A stretch of 64,000 bases of DNA from JBJSXJ01 sp044235425. Its GTDB lineage: Bacteria; Planctomycetota; Planctomycetia; Pirellulales; Pirellulaceae. The DNA lies in the NCBI GenBank assembly GCA_044235425.1, contig JBIIHW010000001.1, positions 186,001 to 250,000 of the forward strand, read 5' to 3'. The position numbers were made by a program, and so were the translations under genes. Every line of letters begins with the position of its first letter. The stretch's first letter is position 1. The notes beneath the pieces are model-generated. The model was not told the origin of the DNA and did not search any database. It saw only the letters and a program-made list of their open reading frames with translations. Below, piece after piece: positions 42,010 through 51,306 of the stretch.

Positions 42010-43401
42010 ATGGCTCGAATAACTCACGTAGTAGCGCGCGAAGTTTTGGATAGTCGTGGTCGACCCACGGTGGAAGTGGAAGCTTGGTCGGAGCGCATCT
42101 GCCGACGAGCGATCGTACCTTCGGGGGCCAGTACTGGCAGCCACGAGGCCTGTGAATTACGCGATGGCGATGCGAACTGGTATGACGGTCGCGGAGTGCA
42201 GCGGGCGGTGCAGCATGTGAATGAGGTTGTCGCCCCGGCAATTCTGGGAATGTCTGTCGATGATCAACGGACGATCGATCGTTTACTTATCGAACTCGAT
42301 GGCTCACCCCAAAAAATGCGTTTAGGCGCCAACGCGGTGCTGGGCGTCTCGCTCGCCACGGCTCATCTTGCAGCGGCCTGTCGCGAACAGCCGCTGTACC
42401 GCTTTTTTCATGACCTGCTGCAGCAAGTAGCCGCCAGCTTGGGTGAATCGCCCGTCAGCGGCGCGTCGGTCGGCGACCATCGCCCGAAAATATCCTCTTC
42501 CGCCAGTACCCGCTCAGGCAACTCGCCGATCGGCATCCAGGACTGGGCATCGCTGGTGCGTCAGCCGCGCATGCCCCTGCCGATGACCAACATGATTTCG
42601 GGCGGTCTCCATGCGGGAGGAAATATCGACTTTCAAGATGTGCTCGTCATGCCGATCGGTGCGACGAGTTATCGTCTGCAATTGGAGTGGCTCGTGCGAA
42701 TCTATCAGCGGCTGGGGGCACTACTCTCTTCCGCTGGATTTGAAGGACGACTAGTGGGTGATGAGGGCGGTTACGGGCCGCGTCTGCCAGGCAATCGGGA
42801 GGCGGTCGAGTTCGTCGTGCGGGCGATTGAAGCGGCCGGATTGCAGCCAGGTACGGATGTCACCATCGCACTCGATGTGGCAGCAACCCATTTTTACGAT
42901 CAGGGAACTTATCGATTAGCCACCGAGAAAAACATTCAGCTCACGAGTTCCCAAATGATTGACCGACTGGAGACGTGGGCTCGCGATTTTCCTATCACTA
43001 GTTTGGAAGATGGCTTGGCGGAGAACGATTGGGACGGCTGGCGGGAGTTAACCAATCGACTGGGCGATCGAGTTCGACTGGTGGGGGATGACCTGTTCAC
43101 AACGGATCGACGTCGTGTCGCGCGTGGCATTGAGCAGGGAGTGGGTAACAGCGTGCTCATCAAGATCAATCAGATCGGAACGCTCACGGAAACCCTGGAG
43201 ACGATTTGTATCGCGCGTCAAGCGGGTTACACTTGTGTCGTTTCTGCTCGCAGCGGAGAGACAGAGGATCACACCATCGCGGATCTCGCGGTGGGTACTG
43301 CCAGCGAGTTAATCAAAATTGGTTCCATTGTGCGTAGCGAGCGGCTGGCGAAATACAACCAGCTACTACGAATTGCCGAAGAACTGGAGACACGTTCATG
43401 A
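42010..43401 (+). CDS. eno: Enolase-family protein with altered active-site residues
   Basis: 463 residues from ATG 42010. Retained: loop PSGASTGSHEACELRDGD, GGLHAGGN (His201), GDEGG (Glu252), metal ligands Asp289, Glu333 (SLEDGLAENDWDGW) and Asp360 (VGDD), Lys385 (IKINQIGTLTET) and Lys436. Changed relative to canonical enolase: SHRSGETED reads SARSGETED (Ala413 where yeast has His373), and IQEFM reads FQDVL (Asp210 where yeast has Glu168). There is also a Ser/Gly-rich insert of about 35 residues (140-180). Normal enolase is about 430 residues. It may be a slow or specialised enolase, or a paralogue. Its stop overlaps the next start by 4 bp. Confidence 0.88.
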   Translation: MARITHVVAREVLDSRGRPTVEVEAWSERICRRAIVPSGASTGSHEACELRDGDANWYDGRGVQRAVQHVNEVVAPAILGMSVDDQRTIDRLLIELDGSPQKMRLGANAVLGVSLATAHLAAACREQPLYRFFHDLLQQVAASLGESPVSGASVGDHRPKISSSASTRSGNSPIGIQDWASLVRQPRMPLPMTNMISGGLHAGGNIDFQDVLVMPIGATSYRLQLEWLVRIYQRLGALLSSAGFEGRLVGDEGGYGPRLPGNREAVEFVVRAIEAAGLQPGTDVTIALDVAATHFYDQGTYRLATEKNIQLTSSQMIDRLETWARDFPITSLEDGLAENDWDGWRELTNRLGDRVRLVGDDLFTTDRRRVARGIEQGVGNSVLIKINQIGTLTETLETICIARQAGYTCVVSARSGETEDHTIADLAVGTASELIKIGSIVRSERLAKYNQLLRIAEELETRS

Positions 43402-43727
43402 CCTCCTTCATTATTCGTCCCGCGGATTGTGCTTGCCATCAGATTTTCCCTGGAGTGGGAATTACAACCGCCACGGGGCAAAATATGACGTTGTCCGTTG
43501 TGCAATTTGAACCGCATGCGGTTGTGGAAGCTCATAGCCATCCCCATGAACAGATGGGCATTTTACTGGAAGGTGAGTTGACGTTTTTGATTGGGGAGGA
43601 ACGTCACGTGGTTCGACCGGGGGAAATGTGGCGGATTCCGGGAGGCGTGATTCATAAAGTTTGGGCCGGCGAACAGCCCGCACGAGCACTCGATGTATTC
43701 CACCCCGTACGCGAGGATTACCGCTAA
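43398..43727 (+). CDS. Small cupin-domain protein
   Basis: 109 residues forming one cupin barrel. The metal motif is HSHPHEQMGILLEGELTFLIG-like (HAVVEAHSHPHEQMG then EGELTF), and the second motif is IPGGVIHKVWAG. Its ATG overlaps the enolase stop (ATGA) and its TAA shares one base with the msrA ATG (TAATG), so the three are translated together. Enzymatic role unknown; such proteins bind or transform small ligands. Confidence 0.88.
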   Translation: MTSFIIRPADCACHQIFPGVGITTATGQNMTLSVVQFEPHAVVEAHSHPHEQMGILLEGELTFLIGEERHVVRPGEMWRIPGGVIHKVWAGEQPARALDVFHPVREDYR

Positions 43728-44374
43728 TGATTGAGCAGTTACTGAACAGTCTGCGTGCCAGCTTGGGTGATGCGGGTAGGACAGCGATTTGGACTGCAGC
43801 CGATCCGGCCGAGGTGGCTGGTGCTCGAGATGTTGCTCAAGCCGTGCTCGCCGGCGGTTGCTTCTGGTGTACCGAGGCTGCTTTTGAACAACTAACTGGG
43901 GTACTGGATGTCACCAGTGGTTACGCTGGTGGGAGTCGCGAAACCGCACACTATGAACTGGTTTGTAAAGGTAGCACGGGGCATGCGGAGGTAATTCGAG
44001 TGAGCTACGATGCCTCGCGGCTCAGCTTTCGCCAACTGCTCGACGTGTTCTTCATCGCCCATGATCCCACACAACTCAATCGTCAGGGCTACGATCAAGG
44101 TACTCAGTATCGCTCGGCGATTTTCTATGCCAATGACGAGCAACTGCAGATCGCTCAACAAGCCATTGCGGATTGGAACGCCAGCGGAACTTATCCCACG
44201 CCGATCGTGACCACTCTGGAGCCGCTGGTGGAGTTTTTTCCTGCGGAGGCCTATCACCAGGATTACGCGCGCCAGCATCCGGATCAGCCTTACATCGCGG
44301 GTACGTCACTACCCAAAGTCTGTAAGGTACAGGCTAAATTTCCGCAGCTCATCCGTCGCCCCGCGTCGCCGTAA
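43727..44374 (+). CDS. msrA: Peptide methionine sulfoxide reductase MsrA
   Basis: 215 residues from ATG 43727, which overlaps the cupin stop by one base. Reduces methionine-S-sulfoxide in proteins. Active site LAGGCFWCTEAAF (nucleophile Cys in GCFW), GYAGGSRETAHYELVCKGSTGHAEVI and FFIAHDPTQLNRQGYDQGTQYRS are all family-typical. No export signal, so cytoplasmic. Confidence 0.95.
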   Translation: MIEQLLNSLRASLGDAGRTAIWTAADPAEVAGARDVAQAVLAGGCFWCTEAAFEQLTGVLDVTSGYAGGSRETAHYELVCKGSTGHAEVIRVSYDASRLSFRQLLDVFFIAHDPTQLNRQGYDQGTQYRSAIFYANDEQLQIAQQAIADWNASGTYPTPIVTTLEPLVEFFPAEAYHQDYARQHPDQPYIAGTSLPKVCKVQAKFPQLIRRPASP

Positions 44375-44400
44375 GAACGCACTCGCCACGCCGCACCTCG

Positions 44401-45348
44401 TTACTGCAAATGTCGGGCGAAAAATGCTTTTGTGCGGCGCCACATTTCATCGCTCAGCACATGCCCTGCCCCGAGTTCGATGTAGGCCGAAAAATTCTTT
44501 TCGGCGTGCTGCGCTTCGTAAGCTCGTTGGATCACCTCGATCCCGCGACGAACTTCGTCAATTGGACTGCCGCCATCCATCTCGCCAAAATTCATGTGAA
44601 CGGGTCGAGGAGCAATCAAGGCGACCATATCAGGCGTGTCACCAATCGAGAACAAGCCGGGGATGAAGTTGGGAAAACAGTGCAAGATCTGCTCACGATG
44701 AATCGCGGCATAGGTCGGCAAGCAGCAGTTGCCGACTAATGCTTTCAAGCGAGGTTCCCAAGGTCCTACCAGATACATGTGAGTCGAACCCATGGAGTGT
44801 CCATAGCAACCTATCCGATCCACTTTGACTTCCGGTCGCGTCACAAGGTAATCAACGGCGCGGCGCATATCCAAAATATGCTTCCACGCCAAGCATTTCC
44901 CCGCCACGACATACTTCAGAAAGAGATATCGTTCGAGGTTACCAGCACTGAGCTTGTAGCCCTTTTCACGCTCGCCGAATCCCAGTGCGTCCGGGCAGAT
45001 GACGACATAACCTTCCTTCGCCAGCGCCACTCCGGTGTGATGCATTGGCATACCATCCAGTCCTGCTGGTTCGCTCTTGCCCAGCGACCAGCGTCCATTG
45101 TGCTGATGCCAAAGACAGATTGCGGGGGCCGGATGTCCGGGATCAACACCGTGAGGAATCAACACATACGAGGCGACTCGCTCACCCGGCTCGACCACAT
45201 ACTCGACTCGCTCCAGACGATAGCCCTCTTTTTCCGTCGTCTCGACGGTCTGCGCCTGTAATTCACAGGGATCGGGCCAGAGGCCACCCAAACAATTGAG
45301 TAAGCGATCTCGAAAATCGGCGACAGCCATCGGGGCACTCCAGTGCAT
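44401..45348 (-). CDS. Alpha/beta hydrolase (acetyl xylan esterase / dienelactone hydrolase-like)
   Basis: 315 residues. Nucleophile elbow GHSMGS (in IGCYGHSMGSTHMYL), acid in NFGEMDGGSPIDE and catalytic His in GAGHVLSDEMW form a plausible triad. The N-terminal part (VEPGERVASYVLIPHG, APAICLWHQHNG) is typical of secreted-sugar esterase-like hydrolases in planctomycetes. No clear signal peptide. It begins 19 bp after the DUF1501 gene and is probably the last gene of that operon. Substrate unknown. Confidence 0.85.
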   Translation of the reverse strand: MHWSAPMAVADFRDRLLNCLGGLWPDPCELQAQTVETTEKEGYRLERVEYVVEPGERVASYVLIPHGVDPGHPAPAICLWHQHNGRWSLGKSEPAGLDGMPMHHTGVALAKEGYVVICPDALGFGEREKGYKLSAGNLERYLFLKYVVAGKCLAWKHILDMRRAVDYLVTRPEVKVDRIGCYGHSMGSTHMYLVGPWEPRLKALVGNCCLPTYAAIHREQILHCFPNFIPGLFSIGDTPDMVALIAPRPVHMNFGEMDGGSPIDEVRRGIEVIQRAYEAQHAEKNFSAYIELGAGHVLSDEMWRRTKAFFARHLQ

Positions 45349-45367
45349 TTCCTGTCAGGTTTCACCG

Positions 45368-46822
45368 TCAGGCGAACAGCTCGCGTACGATGCGCGCTGG
45401 GCGACCATCGGTGAGCTTTTGTTCCTGGCCGTTATGTAAGTAAAACAACTTGGCATGATCGAGTCCAAACAGATCAAGCACCGTCGCTTGATAATCATTG
45501 GGAGAGACGACGTTGGTCACGGCCTTGTGGCCCACTTCGTCCGTCTCACCGTAGACCATCCCGGCACGAATTCCACCACCGGCCAGCCAAGTGCTGAAGC
45601 CTTGTCCATTGTGATCACGTCCGACGGACTCACCACTGCCTTCCACGACCGGTAGCCGACCAATTTCACCACCCCAGTGGACTAGCGTGGTCGACAGCAG
45701 GCCACGTTGTTTCAGGTCTTTCACTAACGCGGCACAAGGCTTGTCGGTGCGTTTGCAAATCGCCGGCAGAGCACTGCGTATGTTGTTATGGTTATCCCAG
45801 GGTTGTCCGCCAAGAAACAACTGCACGAAGCGCACTCCTCGTTCCACGAGCCGTCGCGCGATCAGGCAGCGTGTGCCGTATTCGCGGGTCGCAGGATCAT
45901 CTAGACCGTACAAGCGATGCGTGTCCGCAGTCTCTTGCTGGATATCGAGCGCCTCTTTGGCAGCTGTTTGCATGGCGGCCGCCATTTCATAGCTGGCGAT
46001 CCGAGCTTCGAGATCAGCCTCGCCGGGATGCTGCTGCAGATGCTGCTGATTGAGTTCTGCGAGGAGCTGTAGATTCTGACGTTGCAACTCCCCACGCAAT
46101 TGCAGTGGAGCTTCCAGATTCAGAATCCGCGGCTCTCGTGGTCGCAGCACTGTTCCCTGAAACATCTGTGGCATCCAGCCACTCGACCAGTTGTGAACAC
46201 CATCGACCGGATGACCATCCGGATCCACCAGCACCATGTAGGCCGGTAGATTTTGAGTTTCACTACCCAGTGCATAGGTCAGCCAAGAACCAAGCGTTGG
46301 CCGTCCCGTTACCGCGGGTAAACCAGCATGCAGATAACGAATCGAAACTTCGTGGCCGTTATGCCCGGTATGCATGGAACGCACCAGTGCAATGTCGTCC
46401 ACGATCGATGCCAAATGCGGGAGGAGCTCGGATATCTCCGTCCCACTTTGACCATGACGAGAAAATTTCCACGGGCTTCCTAGCAGCTTCTTGCTCGCTC
46501 GATTCACAAAACTGTAGACGACTTCACCCGAGTAATCTTTGCCATCTTGCTTGGCTAACTCGGGCTTGGGATCGGTCAAATCAACATGCGAGGGACCGCC
46601 ATGCATGAAGAGCGAAATCATCGCTTTGGCGCGCGGAGTAGCCGGTGGGGCCTTGGGCTTGAGGTCGAACTTGGCCGGTGCAGTCCGCACATTGGGCGGT
46701 GTCGCCAGGAGCTGATCCTGCTGCAGGAGCCACGCCAGTGCGACGGTGCCCAGTCCCAGCGCGTTCTCCGCCAAAAACTGCCGACGACTAAAACCAAGTG
46801 GACGCTGCGTTTTATTCCACAT
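45368..46822 (-). CDS. DUF1501 secreted protein, second copy
   Basis: 484 residues. Twin-arginine-like signal FSRRQFLAENALGLGTVALAW. Landmarks as in the first copy: MISLFMHGGPSHVDLTDPK, IVDDIALVRSMHTGHNGHE, HWGGEIGRLP and GRDHNGQGFSTWLAGGG. It overlaps the end of the upstream PSD1 gene by 11 bp. The two copies in this window clearly differ in sequence, so they are not a recent duplication. Confidence 0.92.
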   Translation of the reverse strand: MWNKTQRPLGFSRRQFLAENALGLGTVALAWLLQQDQLLATPPNVRTAPAKFDLKPKAPPATPRAKAMISLFMHGGPSHVDLTDPKPELAKQDGKDYSGEVVYSFVNRASKKLLGSPWKFSRHGQSGTEISELLPHLASIVDDIALVRSMHTGHNGHEVSIRYLHAGLPAVTGRPTLGSWLTYALGSETQNLPAYMVLVDPDGHPVDGVHNWSSGWMPQMFQGTVLRPREPRILNLEAPLQLRGELQRQNLQLLAELNQQHLQQHPGEADLEARIASYEMAAAMQTAAKEALDIQQETADTHRLYGLDDPATREYGTRCLIARRLVERGVRFVQLFLGGQPWDNHNNIRSALPAICKRTDKPCAALVKDLKQRGLLSTTLVHWGGEIGRLPVVEGSGESVGRDHNGQGFSTWLAGGGIRAGMVYGETDEVGHKAVTNVVSPNDYQATVLDLFGLDHAKLFYLHNGQEQKLTDGRPARIVRELFA

Positions 46823-49800
46823 ACAAAAACTCGTTGGTGTTCATTAAAACCTGACAGAGATTGCTGAGTGCGCGAAGCTCGAGATCAACCGCGGGTTCAC
46901 CCGGTTTATCGGCTACCGCTGACGTTTGTAAGTAGTTCCATTGACGCGCGAAATGGGCGAGTGCGAGCCGATACTCCTGCTCACTCGGTTCCCGATTCAG
47001 CGTTCGTTGCCAAGCGGTGCGAATGAGGGTCAGCAGCGGTTTACTGGCGGAACTCGGCCCCTGAAAACCCGTAGCTGAATTCCATTTGCCGCCCGGTCTT
47101 GCCGAACCGGCAGCCGCCTTCGCGTCTAGTTCCACCGCCGGCTGTAACTCAACATTCCAAGTAAATGAATCCGACTCGACCGTGTCGCGACAGTCGGCGA
47201 TGAAATCGATCGTATCTCCAGGCTCAACCGCCAGCGCTTTTGTTTCCGTCTTCACGGAACTTTTCTTCACACTCCATTCGCCGACAAGTCCTTCACGACT
47301 GGAAACGATTCGCCCCCTGACACCATCGCCGTTCTCGGCGGGATGTTCAAGCGTCCCACGAATCTGGATGGTAGCTCGTACGGGCGATGTCCAGCGGCGA
47401 ATGGCGGCGAGTTCCTGTCCGTTTCCCGGATGTCCGCCCTGCTGATGAAGAATCGCCCAGTTTCGCTGTGGATCCGGCAGCTGCGGTCCACCCTGCCAGG
47501 CAGCGCCAGTCCAGTGCGGTAAGTCAGCAAAACCAACTACGCGTTGAGTGGCCAGATCAAACCGCCCCGTTCCATACTGCCAGTACCTCGTGGCCCGCAG
47601 ACGTTCGGTCTGTTCGGCCAACTGATCAATCTCGGTCGAGAAACCCGTGGGCCTCTCCGCTCCTGCCTGCTCACGAATCAGCGTGGCCAGTTTCAGCGCC
47701 TGCTGTAACACGAATTCACTGTTCATCAGCATTAATGACTGAGTGGCGACCGTTGAGACTTGACGGCAATCGCAATTCGTCTCCATCACGGGCGCATCGA
47801 AGGCGGCCAGCAGCGCGAGCGGCTGACTGCGACGCACTTGTACATAAACGCTGCGTCGAGCTTCATCGCCGCCGACAATTACTTGTCCGACGTCGTCTTC
47901 TTTCACGGCCACCGCGGGACCAAACATCGCGCTTCGCAGCGAACCACTGGCCGATAACAGCCGATCACGCAGTGCTTCCGCATCTAACCGGCGGACCGAC
48001 ATGCGAGTGAGATAGCGATTGTCATCATCGCGATTGGACCGCTGCGGATCACGCTGCGATACCTGTCGGTAGACCGTCGACGTCATGATCTGGCGATGCA
48101 ACCGCTTGACGCTCCATTCGCCCTCCGGGAACTCCATCGCGAGCCAGTCGAGCAACTCGGGATGCGACGGGCGATCACCCAGCACACCAAAGTCGCCCGG
48201 AGTACCCACGATCGCGCGGCCAAAATGTAATCCCCAAATACGATTCACCCAAACTCGACCTACCAGTGGATGAGTGCCACTGGTCCAAGCGCGCGCGAGC
48301 GCCAGACGTCGACCGCTCGTGGACAGTTGGGGATCGTCGGCCACGATCTCGAATCGCTTGCCGGGAGCGGCGACGATTGTCAAATCACCGGGAGCAACCG
48401 CCTGTCGTGGCTGACGATAATCACCGCGATGCAGCAAATGCGTGACGCTGGTAGACCCGGGCGTTTCCACGAGCGCCTGGACAAAATCCTCGACCGGTTT
48501 TTTGGTTCGCTCGGCATTGATCCGCTCATCGTATTTCTTAAGCTCCTCGGCCGCCTTCGGATCATATTGATAGAGCACCCCGGGAGAGATGTTGACGCTG
48601 GGGTTTTCTTTGAGCAGTTGGTTTTGAGCGGGCGTGCGTTTGTCGGCCGGAGTGTCGTAGGCCTCGCGCAAGACGGCACGCTGCGGCTCGGGGAATTTCA
48701 TCAACTCAATGTTCAGTGCCGCCGCGAGATATTCCGCTTGCTTAGTACTCTTTTCGGCGACCAACTTGTTCGCTTCCGCTTCTACTGCCGCTGCTCGTTG
48801 TCGATCCGCATCGGTATAAAGCGAAACGAGCCGCTGCTGAGGGATCTTCCAGGTTTTGGGATCGAGTGCCGGCTCGAATACCGCTCGCAGTCGGTAGTAA
48901 TCGGCTTGCGGAATCGGGTCATAACGATGGTTGTGGCACTGAGCACAGTGTACGGACAGGCCGAGTAATCCGGACGAAACGATTTTGATCGTGTCGGTAA
49001 TGACCTGCTGTCGGGCGAGCTCCTGATCGGGTGGCCCCGATCCCGTACCATCGGCCGCCATGCGCAAAAAGCCTGTCGCCGTCAGCAACTCAATCTGTCG
49101 CTCAGAAAAATTCGTGGTCGCTTGGTTGAGCAATTCATCACCCGCCAACTGTTCGACGAGGAACTCGTTCCATGGTTTATCCGCATTGAATGCCCGAATG
49201 ACGTAGTCGCGATATTTGTACGCATAGGGTCGTGCCTGATCGGCACTCGTATAGCCATCGGATTCCGCATAGCCCGCCAAATCCAACCAATGTCGTCCCC
49301 AACGTTCACCGTACCGTGGTGAGGCGAGCAGACGATCGATGAGCCGTTCCCAGGCATCAGGCTGATCGGCATTCGGCTGCTGGGCAGCGGCCAGTTCCGG
49401 GAGCTGTTCCAGTTGCTCTGGCGAGGGCGGTAAGCCGAGGAGATTGAAGGTCGCACGTCGCAGGAGCACAGCCGCGCTGGCCTCAGCGGAAAACCCACCC
49501 ATTTCCTGCTGCTGAGCGGTCCATGCAATCCAGCGGTCAATCGGTGTTCGCAGCCGATGAGGATCCGCAACCTGCGCGGGAGGAGCTGGTCGCACCAGTG
49601 GCTGAAAGGCCCAGAACTCACGCTCCTCGGGTGTGATTCCAATGCCTTGATCGAGTGTTTCGGGTTCTGCTCGAGCGGTCGGTGCCCCGGTGGCAATCCA
49701 GCGGCGGAGGATGGCAATTTCGGCAGCTGGCATTTTCTTTTCGCCCGGCGGCATCTCCCCCGATTCCACTCGGTGAAGGAGCAAACTTTCTTCCGCTTTG

Positions 49801-50045
49801 CCCACTACGATTGCCGCTCCCGATTCACCACCCTGCACGAGAAATCGTCGCAGTCGTAAATCCAGCTTGCCCTGTAACTCGTCGCCTCCTCCATGGCAGT
49901 CTAGGCAGTAGACCTTGAGTAGCGGACGAATATGCTGCTCGAACGTCAGCGGTGCCGGTGGCTCTGCGCCGAGGAGCTGCGAGGTCATACCCCGGAGTAG
50001 AACCAGACAGAAGCTGAAGACGATGATGAAACGAAGCGGCGGCAT
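46812..50045 (-). CDS. PSD1-type secreted cytochrome-like protein, second copy
   Basis: 1077 residues from ATG 50045; the longer frame begins with TTG at 50072. Signal peptide PPLRFIIVFSFCLVLL. Domains: PSCyt1 with CLDCHGGGD, DUF1549 (about 150-360) with a second C-x-x-C-H, CAQCHNHRYDPI, and DUF1553 (RVWVNRIWGLHFGRAIVG). Unlike the first copy there is no LamG-like insert in the middle; a beta-rich segment near 900-990 (VEPGDTIDFIADCRD) sits late in the protein. Preceded by a PLP enzyme gene at 28 bp. Confidence 0.92.
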   Translation of the reverse strand: MPPLRFIIVFSFCLVLLRGMTSQLLGAEPPAPLTFEQHIRPLLKVYCLDCHGGGDELQGKLDLRLRRFLVQGGESGAAIVVGKAEESLLLHRVESGEMPPGEKKMPAAEIAILRRWIATGAPTARAEPETLDQGIGITPEEREFWAFQPLVRPAPPAQVADPHRLRTPIDRWIAWTAQQQEMGGFSAEASAAVLLRRATFNLLGLPPSPEQLEQLPELAAAQQPNADQPDAWERLIDRLLASPRYGERWGRHWLDLAGYAESDGYTSADQARPYAYKYRDYVIRAFNADKPWNEFLVEQLAGDELLNQATTNFSERQIELLTATGFLRMAADGTGSGPPDQELARQQVITDTIKIVSSGLLGLSVHCAQCHNHRYDPIPQADYYRLRAVFEPALDPKTWKIPQQRLVSLYTDADRQRAAAVEAEANKLVAEKSTKQAEYLAAALNIELMKFPEPQRAVLREAYDTPADKRTPAQNQLLKENPSVNISPGVLYQYDPKAAEELKKYDERINAERTKKPVEDFVQALVETPGSTSVTHLLHRGDYRQPRQAVAPGDLTIVAAPGKRFEIVADDPQLSTSGRRLALARAWTSGTHPLVGRVWVNRIWGLHFGRAIVGTPGDFGVLGDRPSHPELLDWLAMEFPEGEWSVKRLHRQIMTSTVYRQVSQRDPQRSNRDDDNRYLTRMSVRRLDAEALRDRLLSASGSLRSAMFGPAVAVKEDDVGQVIVGGDEARRSVYVQVRRSQPLALLAAFDAPVMETNCDCRQVSTVATQSLMLMNSEFVLQQALKLATLIREQAGAERPTGFSTEIDQLAEQTERLRATRYWQYGTGRFDLATQRVVGFADLPHWTGAAWQGGPQLPDPQRNWAILHQQGGHPGNGQELAAIRRWTSPVRATIQIRGTLEHPAENGDGVRGRIVSSREGLVGEWSVKKSSVKTETKALAVEPGDTIDFIADCRDTVESDSFTWNVELQPAVELDAKAAAGSARPGGKWNSATGFQGPSSASKPLLTLIRTAWQRTLNREPSEQEYRLALAHFARQWNYLQTSAVADKPGEPAVDLELRALSNLCQVLMNTNEFLYVE

Positions 50046-50073
50046 ATCGTGAGTGTCTTTCAGAGGCGACAAG

Positions 50074-51201
50074 TCAGATGGTGAGCCAGCGGTCGCGCGC
50101 GACCACGTCCCAGCGGGCGATTACCTGACCGTCGCGAACGACGTAGACCTGTTTGTGCAAAGCGGAAGTGGGACAGACATGGCGGGGAATGGCAAGCAGC
50201 TCATCACCGGGACTGAAATCGGCCGCATGCTCGGTTTCCATCACCAAGTGTTCTTCATTTTGTAACACAGCCTGGCCATCGGGCAGCGAGGGAAATACCA
50301 GTCGTTTACCGGCCGGTGGGTCCGATGCAATCGCTTTATAGCCGAGATCAAAGGTAACTCGACTGGGCGTGGGACGACTGATGCAGCGGGTCAGCACTAG
50401 GGCCGCCGGCTGAAAGTTCAGATCAGGAAATGTTTCGGAGTAGCCGGAATCATGAAAGACAACAGTACCAGGGCTGAGCTCAAGTTCTGGCAGATCGATC
50501 GCCGCATAGATCGGAAACGACCCCGTGCCGCCCGCGACGATGCGCGGTACCGGTAGTTTATCCGCCAACAATTGCTCACGTAATTCCATCACGCGCTGCC
50601 AACCGGACTGGACGGCCGCTGTGCGTTCGTCGAGCACTCGCTGATGATTCTGACCGTCGTACACATGCAACCCGCCAGGCTGAATACCAGGTGTTCGAGC
50701 GATCTCAGCGTACAGCTGACGTGCTCGCGGCCCCGCTTCTAACCCAGTGCGATGCTGTCCCGTATCGATGTCGAGCAACACTTCGAGGGAACTGTTGGCG
50801 GCGGTGAGGGCAGCCCCCAGCTGACGTAGCGGCTCGGGATGATCAGCGGTACATGAAAAACGCACATGCGGAAACTTCTGCACAAACTTCACCGCTCGCC
50901 CAATGTTCGGTCCCACCAAGTTGTAGGCCAGAAAAATATCGGTGACGCCAGCCGTTGCCAGCATCTCTGCTTCGGCAAAAGTGGCACACTTTCCCTTGGT
51001 GATTCCTCGCGCCAGCTCCAGTTCGGCCACCTCCCGCATCTTGTGTGTTTTACAGTGGGGTCGCAGTCGAGCTGGATTACCGGCAATCCGAATCATTTCG
51101 TCGATGTTGCTCTCGACCAAGTCTGCGTAGACGATCAGGGCCGGTGTGATGATCTCCGAGGTATCGTCGATCCGATAGCGAGGGTCAGGCGGGATATGCA
51201 T
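50074..51201 (-). CDS. D-threonine aldolase / D-serine dehydratase-like PLP enzyme
   Basis: 375 residues with the fold type III (alanine racemase-like) N-domain. The PLP lysine is in LRPHCKTHKM. HDSGYSE and the C-terminal HVCPTSALHKQVYV supply the His and Cys that bind metal in the DSD1 / D-threonine aldolase group. It would act on D-beta-hydroxy amino acids or related compounds; substrate uncertain. First gene of the PSD1-DUF1501-hydrolase operon. Confidence 0.88.
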   Translation of the reverse strand: MHIPPDPRYRIDDTSEIITPALIVYADLVESNIDEMIRIAGNPARLRPHCKTHKMREVAELELARGITKGKCATFAEAEMLATAGVTDIFLAYNLVGPNIGRAVKFVQKFPHVRFSCTADHPEPLRQLGAALTAANSSLEVLLDIDTGQHRTGLEAGPRARQLYAEIARTPGIQPGGLHVYDGQNHQRVLDERTAAVQSGWQRVMELREQLLADKLPVPRIVAGGTGSFPIYAAIDLPELELSPGTVVFHDSGYSETFPDLNFQPAALVLTRCISRPTPSRVTFDLGYKAIASDPPAGKRLVFPSLPDGQAVLQNEEHLVMETEHAADFSPGDELLAIPRHVCPTSALHKQVYVVRDGQVIARWDVVARDRWLTI

Positions 51202-51306
51202 GTTGCTCCTTTACCGAAATGAATTCCAGCGTAGTATAACCGTTGGTCGCTCCGTTTCGTACGTCCAGGATTCATTCCAACTTACTTGTTATCGGAAACT
51301 AACCGC

